Assembly (NCBI GenBank): GCA_963966775.1
Contig: CAXAAH010000007.1
Coordinates: forward strand, 1 to 46,092
Direction of reading: 5' to 3'
Length of the DNA: 46,092 nucleotides
DNA from: UBA685 sp002299005
GTDB lineage: Bacteria > Pseudomonadota > Alphaproteobacteria > Puniceispirillales > Puniceispirillaceae
Shown: in pieces, positions 26,061-33,101 of the stretch
Position numbering within the stretch: the stretch's first letter is position 1
How the letters are laid out: every line of letters begins with the position of its first letter
The notes under the pieces: model-generated
Databases searched by the model: none
What the model was told of the DNA's origin: nothing
What the model saw: only the letters and a program-made list of their open reading frames with translations
Made by a program: the position numbers and the translations under genes

Positions 26061-26594
26061 ATGTCACGCGTAGGTAATGCAATCATTGCTATCCCATCAG
26101 GTGTTACTGTTTCACAAAATGGTAGCGATATCACAGTTAAAGGCAGCAAGGGCGAGTTGAGCACAACCGTTTCTTCTGACGTAACTGTTGAGTTGACTGA
26201 TACAGAAATCAAAGTCTTGGCAGGCAAAAAGAATGTGTTTGGCCGTTCAATCTGGGGCACAACTCGCTCTAATCTGAACAATATGGTCAAAGGCGTCTCT
26301 GAAGGTTTCAGCCGCAAGCTTGAAATCAACGGCGTTGGTTATCGTGCCGCAATGGCAGGTAACAAATTGCAGTTGAATCTTGGTTTTAGCCACCCTGTTG
26401 AGATGGAAGTGCCAGCTGGCCTGACTGTCACAATGGATGGCAACACAAAGATGGAAATCACTGGTTTCGATAAGCAACTGCTAGGTCAGTTCGCCGCCGA
26501 AGTCAGAGGCAAGCGTCCACCAGAGCCTTTCAAAGGCAAGGGTGTTAAATATGCAGACGAATATATCGTCCGCAAAGAAGGCAAGAAGAAATAA
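26061..26594 (+). CDS. rplF: 50S ribosomal protein L6
   Basis: L6 lies near the factor-binding site by the sarcin-ricin loop. The 177-residue protein equals E. coli in length. It starts MSRVGNAIIAIPSGVTV, contains NGVGYRAAMAGNKLQLNLGFSHP, and has the C-terminal signature RGKRPPEPFKGKGVKYADE. AGGGGG precedes the start. Confidence 0.98.
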   Translation: MSRVGNAIIAIPSGVTVSQNGSDITVKGSKGELSTTVSSDVTVELTDTEIKVLAGKKNVFGRSIWGTTRSNLNNMVKGVSEGFSRKLEINGVGYRAAMAGNKLQLNLGFSHPVEMEVPAGLTVTMDGNTKMEITGFDKQLLGQFAAEVRGKRPPEPFKGKGVKYADEYIVRKEGKKK

Positions 26595-26606
26595 GGGACG
26601 AGCGTT

Positions 26607-26969
26607 ATGAAAACAAGAATGTCAAATTTCGAACGTCGTCGTCAGCGCGCCCGCACAACTTTGAGAAAAGTTGCCAATGGCCGCCCACGTCTGTCTGTTC
26701 ATAGATCATCAGCGAATATTTACGCACAGGTGATCGACGATTCAACTGGTCGCACTTTGGCGAGTGCTTCAACTCTGGACGAAGCCTTCAAAAAAGGTGG
26801 TAAGTCAGGTAACAACATCGATGCGGCTACACAAATTGGCCGCACAGTTGCTGAAGCAGCAATCAAAGGTGGCGTGAAGCAGGTCGTTTTCGACCGTGGT
26901 GGCTTCATCTATCATGGCCGTGTCAAAGCGCTAGCAGAAGCTGCTAGAGACGCTGGTCTAGAATTTTAA
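26607..26969 (+). CDS. rplR: 50S ribosomal protein L18
   Basis: L18 binds 5S rRNA with L5 and L25. The 120-residue protein has FERRRQRARTTLRK at its start, RPRLSVHRSSANIYAQVID, and a C-terminal VVFDRGGFIYHGRVKALAEAAREAG-like end, all characteristic. AGGGACGAG lies upstream of the ATG. The stop is 12 bases before the rpsE ATG. Confidence 0.97.
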   Translation: MKTRMSNFERRRQRARTTLRKVANGRPRLSVHRSSANIYAQVIDDSTGRTLASASTLDEAFKKGGKSGNNIDAATQIGRTVAEAAIKGGVKQVVFDRGGFIYHGRVKALAEAARDAGLEF

Positions 26970-26981
26970 GGGGTGTCAATC

Positions 26982-27536
26982 ATGGCTCGTAATAACGATA
27001 AAAGAGATCAGCACAATAAGGGCGATGAGCCTGAATTGCTCGAAAAGCTAGTTGGCATTAACCGTGTTGCTAAGGTTGTTAAAGGTGGTCGCCGTTTCGG
27101 TTTTGCTGCTTTGATGATTGTGGGTGACGGTAAAGGCCGCGTTGGTTTCGGTACAGGCAAAGCCAAAGAGGTGCCTGAAGCTATTCGCAAAGCAACAGAT
27201 AACGCAAAGCGCAACATGGTACGTGTACCATTGCGTGATGGCCGCACATTGCATCATGATACAAAAGGCTTTTATGGCGCAGGCCATGTTATCCTTCGTA
27301 CAGCGCCAGCTGGTACAGGTATCATCGCAGGTGGTCCAATGCGTGCCGTTTTCGAAGCACTAGGCGTGCAGGATGTTGTCTCTAAGTCAATTGGCACATC
27401 AAACCCGCATAATATGATTAAAGCGACTTTCTCAGCTTTGACATTGATGCAGGCACCACGTGCAGTGGCCGCAAAGCGTGGCAAGCGTGTTAACGAAGTT
27501 CTTGGCAAGCGCAGCGATGCTGCGGACGCCTCTTAA
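26982..27536 (+). CDS. rpsE: 30S ribosomal protein S5
   Basis: S5 lies at the mRNA entry and influences accuracy. The 184-residue protein has an N-terminal acidic/basic extension (about 25 residues) before the S5 domain. The core signatures VGINRVAKVVKGGRRFGFAA and GKAKEVPEAIRKATDNAKRN are intact. The ATG at 26982 with AAGGGGTG upstream is preferred to the GTG at 26973. E. coli S5 has 167 residues; the difference lies at both ends, as usual for alphaproteobacteria. Confidence 0.97.
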   Translation: MARNNDKRDQHNKGDEPELLEKLVGINRVAKVVKGGRRFGFAALMIVGDGKGRVGFGTGKAKEVPEAIRKATDNAKRNMVRVPLRDGRTLHHDTKGFYGAGHVILRTAPAGTGIIAGGPMRAVFEALGVQDVVSKSIGTSNPHNMIKATFSALTLMQAPRAVAAKRGKRVNEVLGKRSDAADAS

Positions 27537-27551
27537 GGGGAGTAGTGAGAC

Positions 27552-27740
27552 ATGGCGAAGAAAACAGTTATTGTAACACAAACACGTAGCGCAATTGGTC
27601 GTGAAAGCTCTCAGCGTCAGACACTTATCGGTCTTGGTCTTAACAAGATTGGTCGCACAAGAGAGCTAGAAGATACACCATCAATTCGCGGCATGATCGC
27701 CAAGGTATCTCACCTTGTTCGTGTCGAAAACGCTAGCTAA
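27552..27740 (+). CDS. rpmD: 50S ribosomal protein L30
   Basis: L30 is a small 50S protein next to the 5S rRNA region. The 62-residue product has the family's VTQTRSAIGRESSQRQTLIGLGLNKIG core and ends GMIAKVSHLVRVE. AGGGGAG lies upstream. The gene lies between rpsE and rplO, as in nearly all bacteria that have it. Confidence 0.97.
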   Translation: MAKKTVIVTQTRSAIGRESSQRQTLIGLGLNKIGRTRELEDTPSIRGMIAKVSHLVRVENAS

Positions 27741-27745
27741 TTTCA

Positions 27746-27767
27746 GATATCACGCAAGTAAGATATC
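27746..27767 (+). other. Hairpin before rplO
   Basis: Two copies of GATATC (27746-27751 and 27762-27767) lie 10 bases apart. Because GATATC is self-complementary they form a stem just before the AGGAG Shine-Dalgarno of rplO. It is the only visible structure in the rpmD-rplO gap. Function is unknown. Confidence 0.35.
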
Positions 27768-27779
27768 AGGAGCAATAAA

Positions 27780-28253
27780 ATGAAACTGAATGAAATCAGA
27801 GATAATGATGGCGCAACCAAAAACGCAAAGCGCGTTGGTCGCGGTATCGGCTCAGGCAGAGGCAAGACATCTGGTAGCGGTCACAAAGGTCAGAAAGCAC
27901 GTTCAGGCGTGTCTATTAAGGGCTTTGAGGGCGGTCAGATGCCTATCCACAGACGTCTACCAAAGCGTGGCTTTAACAACATCTTCCGCAAGAAGTATGT
28001 TGAGGTAAATGTGGGCCGTATCCAGTCAGCGGTTGATGCTGGCAAATTGGATGCAAAACAGCCTATCGATGCAACAGCATTGGTTGCGGCCGGCGTTATC
28101 AGCAAGGCAAAAGACGGTGTGCGTCTTTTGGCAAAGGGCGAGCTTAAGGCAAGCGTCAACCTTCATGTTGCTGGTGCCTCTAAGTCAGCTGCCGCGCTTG
28201 TTGAAAAAGCAGGCGGTTCTGTCACAGTTGCTAGCCCAGCTGCAGCTGAATAA
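27780..28253 (+). CDS. rplO: 50S ribosomal protein L15
   Basis: L15 is a late-assembling 50S protein. The 157-residue protein has the glycine-rich basic N-terminal region GRGIGSGRGKTSGSGHKGQKAR (about residues 20-41), GFEGGQMPIHRRLPKRGF, and an alanine-rich C-terminus. ATCAGGAG lies before the ATG. The gene comes before secY as in most bacteria. Confidence 0.97.
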   Translation: MKLNEIRDNDGATKNAKRVGRGIGSGRGKTSGSGHKGQKARSGVSIKGFEGGQMPIHRRLPKRGFNNIFRKKYVEVNVGRIQSAVDAGKLDAKQPIDATALVAAGVISKAKDGVRLLAKGELKASVNLHVAGASKSAAALVEKAGGSVTVASPAAAE

Positions 28254-28276
28254 GATTTTATAAGGGACCCAAATAG

Positions 28277-29611
28277 ATGGCAGTCAGCAATCAAGCAAAT
28301 TCTGGTTTTGGCCTCGGCGCTTTATCAAAAGCCGGTGAGCTAAGAAAGCGCTTACTATTTACGTTAGGCGCGTTGATTGTTTATCGTTTGGGTACCTTTA
28401 TTCCTATTCCGGGCATTGATCCTGTCGCACTTGAGGGCATTTTTAGCCAGCAATCTTCAGGTATTTTGGGCATGTTTGACATGTTCTCAGGCGGCGCGTT
28501 GAGCCGTATGACCATCTTTGCCTTGAACATTATGCCTTACATTACAGCCTCTATCATCATGCAGCTAATGACAGCCATTGTGCCGACATTAGAGCAGTTG
28601 AAAAAAGACGGGGATGCTGGTCGTAAGCAGATTAATCAATATACACGTTATTTGACGGTTCTTTTGGCAACCGTTCAGGGCTATGGCATTGCCGTTGGTC
28701 TTGAATCAGCCCAAGGCGTTGTCCAAGACCCCGGCCTGATGTTCCGTATGACGACTGTCATCACATTGGTTGGTGGTACATTATTCTTGATGTGGCTTGG
28801 TGAGCAAATCACGAGCCGTGGTATCGGTAACGGTATCTCGCTTATCATCTTTGCCGGTATTGTTGCGCAATTGCCTTTGGCATTGGCAGGCACGTTAGAG
28901 CTTGGCCGTACAGGTGCTCTTTCAGCTATCTTCATCATTGCCCTATTTATGATGGCGATTGCGGTTATCGGCTTTATCGTCTTTATCGAACGCTCAGTGC
29001 GTAAGATTATGGTGCAATATCCAAAGCGCCAACATGGTAACAAAGTCTTTGGCGGCGAAGCCCAGCACCTTCCTTTGAAGATTAACGTGCCGGGTGTTAT
29101 TCCCCCAATCTTTGCCTCATCATTGTTGTTGATGCCTGTCTCTATCATCAATTTGACAGGTGGTCAGGATGGTGGTGCCGGTTGGCTTGTGACATTGAAC
29201 GCGCTTTTGGGCCGTGGTCAGCCGCTTTATCTTGCTATTTACATTGCGTTGATTGTGTTCTTCGCGTTCTTCTATACAGCGATTGTGTTCAATCCAGAAG
29301 ATACAGCTGAAAACCTGCGCCGCAATGGCGGTTATATTGCGGGCATTCGCCCGGGTCAGCCTACAGCTGATTTTCTAGACTTCATTCTGACACGCCTAAC
29401 AGTTCTTGGTGCTGCTTACCTTTCAGCGGTTTGTATTTTGCCAGAGATTCTTATCTCGCAATATGCTGTGCCGTTCTATTTTGGTGGCACATCGCTGTTG
29501 ATTGTGGTGACAGTGTCTTTGGATACGGTCAACCAAGTGCAGTCACACATGTTAGCGCATCAGTATGAATCACTGATTAAGAAATCTCGTATCAGAGGTC
29601 GCAGAACATGA
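28277..29611 (+). CDS. secY: Preprotein translocase subunit SecY
   Basis: SecY is the channel of the SecYEG translocon in the inner membrane. The 444-residue protein has ten predicted membrane segments. The first follows a basic start (ELRKRLLFTLGALIVYRLGTF), and the family motifs GIDPVALEG, MLGLMPYITAS-like (FALNIMPYITASIIMQLM) and the cytoplasmic KRQHGNKVFGG are seen. It follows rplO by 23 bases with AAGGGA upstream. Its TGA stop overlaps the adk start by four bases. rpmJ is not found after it. Confidence 0.98.
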   Translation: MAVSNQANSGFGLGALSKAGELRKRLLFTLGALIVYRLGTFIPIPGIDPVALEGIFSQQSSGILGMFDMFSGGALSRMTIFALNIMPYITASIIMQLMTAIVPTLEQLKKDGDAGRKQINQYTRYLTVLLATVQGYGIAVGLESAQGVVQDPGLMFRMTTVITLVGGTLFLMWLGEQITSRGIGNGISLIIFAGIVAQLPLALAGTLELGRTGALSAIFIIALFMMAIAVIGFIVFIERSVRKIMVQYPKRQHGNKVFGGEAQHLPLKINVPGVIPPIFASSLLLMPVSIINLTGGQDGGAGWLVTLNALLGRGQPLYLAIYIALIVFFAFFYTAIVFNPEDTAENLRRNGGYIAGIRPGQPTADFLDFILTRLTVLGAAYLSAVCILPEILISQYAVPFYFGGTSLLIVVTVSLDTVNQVQSHMLAHQYESLIKKSRIRGRRT

Positions 29612-30177
29612 ACATAATTCTTTTTGGCCCTCCAGGTGCTGGTAAAGGCACACAGGCAGAAAAGCTCGTATCAGAACGCGGTATGGTTCAGCTAAGCACA
29701 GGCGACATGCTTCGTGCGGCCATTGCGGCAGGCACTGAGCTTGGTATGAAAGCCAAAGAAATTATTGATAGAGGCGATTTGGTCTCTGATGATATTATGG
29801 TCGGTATGATTAATGACCGTATGTCACAAGATGATTGCAAAGCAGGCGTGATTCTTGATGGATTCCCACGCACCGTCGCACAGGCTGAGGCCTTGGATGC
29901 GATGTTTGCTGAAAAGAACATTACTTTGGCTCATGTGATTGAGATCAAGGTCGATGAACAAGCACTATTTGCGCGGATTGAAAACCGGGCAAGTGAAACA
30001 GGCGGTGAACGCTCAGACGATAATGCTGATGTTTTGGCAAAAAGACTGAAGGTTTATCACGAAAATACAGCTCCTGTGCTTCCTTATTATGAGGCAAAAG
30101 GGCTATTAAAGACGGTTGATGGCATGCAGAGCATCGAAGATGTGTCTGGTGACATCGCGAAGATATTAACAAGCTAA
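29608..30177 (+). CDS. adk: Adenylate kinase (short form)
   Basis: Adenylate kinase interconverts AMP, ADP and ATP. The 189-residue protein begins MNIILFGPPGAGKGTQAEKL with the P-loop at residues 7-14. It has the NMP-binding STGDMLRAAI region and DGFPRTVAQAEALD. It lacks the long LID insertion (about 30 residues) and the zinc cysteines of long-form enzymes, which is usual for alphaproteobacteria. The ATGA overlap with secY implies coupling. It is the last gene before the rpsM promoter. Confidence 0.97.
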   Translation: MNIILFGPPGAGKGTQAEKLVSERGMVQLSTGDMLRAAIAAGTELGMKAKEIIDRGDLVSDDIMVGMINDRMSQDDCKAGVILDGFPRTVAQAEALDAMFAEKNITLAHVIEIKVDEQALFARIENRASETGGERSDDNADVLAKRLKVYHENTAPVLPYYEAKGLLKTVDGMQSIEDVSGDIAKILTS

Positions 30178-30179
30178 GC

Positions 30180-30207
30180 TTGACAGATAACGCAAAATTC
30201 TTATAAA
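30180..30207 (+). promoter_or_regulatory. Promoter for rpsM-rpsK-rpoA-rplQ
   Basis: A perfect -35 TTGACA (30180-30185) and a -10 TATAAA (30202-30207) lie 16 bases apart, immediately after the adk stop codon. This is the best sigma-70-type promoter in the window. It gives a leader of about 80 bases that includes a small hairpin, CGCCCC/GGGGACG with a T6 loop at about 30255-30273. Confidence 0.75.
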
Positions 30208-30294
30208 GGCACAAGCTTTGTTAAGGGTTCTGCAATTGATAAAGTTTATGAAAACGCCCCTTTTTTGGGGACGGTAACAGTAAAGGAGAGGCCA

Positions 30295-30663
30295 GTGGCG
30301 CGTATAGCTGGTGTAAACATTCCGACCAAGAAAAGAGTGAAAATCGCTCTTACCTACATTCATGGTATTGGTCCAAATATTGCAAACAACATTTGCAGCA
30401 AAGCAGGTATCGAAGATCATCGTCGTGTAAACGACCTGACTGAAGACGAGCTTACAAAGGTTCGTGATATCATTGATGAAGATGTTCTGGTTGAAGGTGA
30501 TTTACGCCGTCAAACAAGCATGAACATCAAGCGCTATCTTGATCTTGGCTGTTACCGTGGCTTGCGCCATCGTCGTAACCTGCCAGTTCGTGGTCAGCGT
30601 ACGCATACTAACGCTCGCACGCGCAAAGGTCCTGCAAAGGCCATTGCCGGTAAGAAGAAATAG
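30295..30663 (+). CDS. rpsM: 30S ribosomal protein S13
   Basis: S13 lies at the top of the 30S head and contacts tRNA and L5. The start is GTG at 30295, with an AAAGGAGAGG Shine-Dalgarno ending a few bases before it. The family begins MARIAGVNIP, exactly the residues that follow. The length from there is 122, which is usual (118 in E. coli); an upstream in-frame ATG would add ten residues not found in the family. GLRHRRNLPVRGQRTHTNARTRKG near the end is the signature. Confidence 0.97.
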   Translation: MARIAGVNIPTKKRVKIALTYIHGIGPNIANNICSKAGIEDHRRVNDLTEDELTKVRDIIDEDVLVEGDLRRQTSMNIKRYLDLGCYRGLRHRRNLPVRGQRTHTNARTRKGPAKAIAGKKK

Positions 30664-30687
30664 TTCTAAGGGATTTGAGGTAAGAAC

Positions 30688-31083
30688 ATGGCAAAGCAAC
30701 CTGCTCAAGGACGTGTACGTCGCCGCGAACGGAAGAACATTTCGAACGGCATTGCACACGTTAATTCTACATTTAACAACACTATGGTCACAATTACTGA
30801 TGTACAGGGCAACACAATTGCCTGGTCTTCATCAGGTGCGCTAGGCTTTAAAGGCTCTCGTAAGTCAACACCATTTGCCTCGCAAATGGCGGCTGAAGAT
30901 GCTGGCAAGAAGGCAGCGGAACATGGTGTAAAGAGCCTTGATGTTGAAGTTCGTGGTCCAGGTTCTGGTCGCGAATCAGCATTGCGCGCCCTTCAGGCCG
31001 TTGGCTTTAACGTTACATCAATCAAAGATGTAACACCTATCCCACATAATGGTTGCCGCCCGCGCAAGCGCCGCCGGGTATAA
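30688..31083 (+). CDS. rpsK: 30S ribosomal protein S11
   Basis: S11 lies in the platform of the 30S subunit close to the E-site mRNA. The 131-residue protein has the NGIAHVNSTFNNTMVTITD core, KSTPFASQMAAEDA, and the conserved C-terminal DVTPIPHNGCRPRKRRRV. The S11 isoaspartate-site HNG is present. The gene follows rpsM by 24 bases; rpsD, often next in other bacteria, is not here. Confidence 0.98.
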   Translation: MAKQPAQGRVRRRERKNISNGIAHVNSTFNNTMVTITDVQGNTIAWSSSGALGFKGSRKSTPFASQMAAEDAGKKAAEHGVKSLDVEVRGPGSGRESALRALQAVGFNVTSIKDVTPIPHNGCRPRKRRRV

Positions 31084-31110
31084 TCATTCGCTGGCAACAG
31101 CGGGGGGACA

Positions 31111-31173
31111 GGATGCGCTAATGCCGCTTGCGGCCTCTTAGCGCAAATGCGCATCCAGAGCTATCATAGCTCT
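31111..31173 (+). promoter_or_regulatory. Structured leader before rpoA with mutually exclusive stems
   Basis: GGATGCGC (31111-31118) pairs perfectly with GCGCATCC (31149-31156). The inner copy GCGCTAA (31115-31121) can instead pair with TTAGCGC (31138-31144). Both use the same GCGC. CCGC/GCGG forms a small inner stem, and AGAGCTA/TAGCTCT (31157-31173, three-base loop) follows. The gap is 123 bases. There is no T run, so it is not a classical terminator. No known leader family was recognised. Confidence 0.55.
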
Positions 31174-31206
31174 TGGGTGCAAATTTAGCTTAAAAGGATA
31201 TACGCC

Positions 31207-32223
31207 ATGATCGAAAAAAATTGGCAGGAACTGCAAAAGCCTGATCAGATTAGCGTTAAGTCATCAGAATATAACCCGCGTCAAGCGGTGATAACTGTGA
31301 GCCCGCTAGAGCGTGGCTTTGGTATCACTTTGGGTAACAGCTTGCGTCGTATCTTGCTATCATCATTGCAGGGTGCCGCTATCACAGCTGTACAAATCCA
31401 AGGCGTGGTACATGAGTTTTCATCAATCGCAGGTGTCAGAGAAGACGTCACAGACCTTATCTTGAACATCAAAGGCGTGTCTGTCTCTATGGACCAAGAA
31501 GGTGCCCGCAAGGTGCGCCTATCAGCAGAAGGCCCATTGGCCGTCACAGCTGGTATGATCTCAGAGAGCGCCGGCATTGAAATCATGAACCCAGATCATG
31601 TGATCTGTCATCTTGATAAGGGCGCAAGCCTTTCAATGGAATTGACGATTGAGACAGGCAAGGGCTATGTGCCAGCCTCTCAGAACCGTTCAGAAGATAC
31701 ACCAATCGGTCTTATCCCTGTTGATGCTATCTTCAGCCCTATTCGCCAAGTGGCCTATAAGGTTGAGAATGAGCGTGTTGGTCAAATCACAGATTATGAC
31801 AAATTGTTGCTGACAATTGAGACAAACGGGTCAATCACCCCTGAAGATGCGGTTGCTTATGCGGCGCGTATCATGCAAGACCAATTGCAGCCATTCATTA
31901 ACTTCGAAGAGCCACAGCTTGAAGCGGCGGCTGATGAAGTTGAAGAATTGCCATTCAACCGCAACTTGCTCCGCAAAGTTGACGAGCTTGAATTATCAGT
32001 TCGTTCTGCGAATTGCCTAAAGAACGATAACATCGTTTACATTGGCGATTTGGTACAGAAGACAGAAGGTGAGATGCTACGTACACCGAATTTCGGCCGT
32101 AAGTCTCTTAATGAAATCAAAGAAGTGCTAAAGTTCATGAATCTTGAGCTTGGCATGGATGTAGAAAATTGGCCGCCTGAGAATATCGAAGATCTGGCCA
32201 AACGTTTGGATGAGCCTTTCTAA
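31207..32223 (+). CDS. rpoA: DNA-directed RNA polymerase subunit alpha
   Basis: The alpha subunit dimerises to start RNA polymerase assembly and binds UP elements through its C-terminal domain. The 338-residue protein has the assembly domain signature ERGFGITLGNSLRRILLSSL (about residues 36-55). In its C-terminal domain LELSVRSANCLKNDNI and TPNFGRKSLNEIKEVL carry the DNA- and activator-contacting residues. It lies in the rpsM-rpsK-rpoA-rplQ order. AAAAGGATA lies before the ATG. Confidence 0.99.
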   Translation: MIEKNWQELQKPDQISVKSSEYNPRQAVITVSPLERGFGITLGNSLRRILLSSLQGAAITAVQIQGVVHEFSSIAGVREDVTDLILNIKGVSVSMDQEGARKVRLSAEGPLAVTAGMISESAGIEIMNPDHVICHLDKGASLSMELTIETGKGYVPASQNRSEDTPIGLIPVDAIFSPIRQVAYKVENERVGQITDYDKLLLTIETNGSITPEDAVAYAARIMQDQLQPFINFEEPQLEAAADEVEELPFNRNLLRKVDELELSVRSANCLKNDNIVYIGDLVQKTEGEMLRTPNFGRKSLNEIKEVLKFMNLELGMDVENWPPENIEDLAKRLDEPF

Positions 32224-32243
32224 GGGGCCAGTAGGAGAGTAAA

Positions 32244-32678
32244 ATGCGTCATCGTTATGCAGGCCGGAAACTAAACCGGACATCACAACACCGTCAGATG
32301 CTGTTCCGCAACATGGCCCAGGCCTTGATTAAGCATGAGCAGATCATCACAACACTTCCAAAGGCGAAAGAATTGCGCCCGGTTGTTGAAAAGCTAATCA
32401 CACTTGGTAAGCGCGGCGATTTGCATGCGCGTCGTCAGGCATTCGCAAAGCTACGCTGTGAAGCGACAACTAAGAAGTTATTTGAAGTGCTAGGCCCACG
32501 CTATGAAGAGCGTCAGGGCGGCTATGCACGCGTCATGAAAGCTGGTTTCCGTTATGGTGACGCGGCGCCTATGGCTGTGATTGAATTGGTTGACCGCGAC
32601 GAGAGCGCACGCGGCCAGGATTCAGGCCCAGTACAGGTTGACGATATGGCCGGCGACGCAGTGGAATCAGCTGCCTAA
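32244..32678 (+). CDS. rplQ: 50S ribosomal protein L17
   Basis: L17 is a 50S protein near the tunnel exit. The first 115 residues follow the family: MRHRYAGRKLNRTSQHRQML, then LRPVVEKLITLGKRG and GGYARVMKAGFRYGDAAPMAVIELVD. After that comes an acidic tail of about 25 residues, so the protein is 144 long (127 in E. coli). It ends the ribosomal cluster, and a strong terminator follows 28 bases after its stop. Confidence 0.98.
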   Translation: MRHRYAGRKLNRTSQHRQMLFRNMAQALIKHEQIITTLPKAKELRPVVEKLITLGKRGDLHARRQAFAKLRCEATTKKLFEVLGPRYEERQGGYARVMKAGFRYGDAAPMAVIELVDRDESARGQDSGPVQVDDMAGDAVESAA

Positions 32679-32706
32679 AATCGCACGCCTATCAGATATG
32701 AATCAT

Positions 32707-32740
32707 AAAAGGGCTCTTGCAATGCAAGGGCCCTTTTTTT
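32707..32740 (+). terminator. Intrinsic terminator of the ribosomal cluster
   Basis: AAAAGGGCTCTTGC (32707-32720) pairs with GCAAGGGCCCTTTT (32724-32737) around a three-base loop, with one T-G pair. The stem is followed by a run of T that extends to 32740. This is a textbook rho-independent terminator. Its stem sequence is nearly the same as that of the terminator after the RTX gene. Confidence 0.93.
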
Positions 32741-32806
32741 GCCTCATGAAGGCCCCCTCATCCTTAATGCGTTAAAAAGTCATTTTTTTCATTAAGACCC
32801 ATTTAC

Positions 32807-32835
32807 CTATTATTAATCTCTTCATTAATAAATAG
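32807..32835. promoter_or_regulatory. Inverted repeat in the AT-rich region before the RTX gene
   Basis: CTATTATTAAT (32807-32817) is mirrored by ATTAATAAATAG (32824-32835), with one extra A, around a six-base spacer. The 360 bases from 32741 to 33101 are clearly richer in A and T than the coding DNA on either side. No convincing promoter was found here: GATAAT at 32879-32884 lacks a good -35, and TTGCCT at 32982-32987 lacks a good -10. The repeat may be an operator or a nucleoid-protein site. Confidence 0.4.
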
Positions 32836-33101
32836 TTTCTAATTAAGTAAGAGGTTCCGTCGTCTTTGCTTGCAGAGGGATAATTTCATTAATTTATCGT
32901 AAATACACTTTTGAAAACTTAACTAAATAGCTGAAAAATAGACAAAATTCCTGTTTCTTTGAAAAAGTTAATTGCTTCATCTTGCCTAACACTGGTGGCT
33001 TTTTGGCTATGTGTAAGGTTGTTTTAAGGGGCTGATTTGTATTCCCCCGCCAAGCTGCTTTGCGCTTTCCAGTTTTTATATAACTTAGGAAAGATGAAAG
33101 T

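Noticed and set aside
28681..29151. 156-residue open frame on the minus strand inside secY
   Set aside because: Mirror of hydrophobic secY codons; no supporting features.
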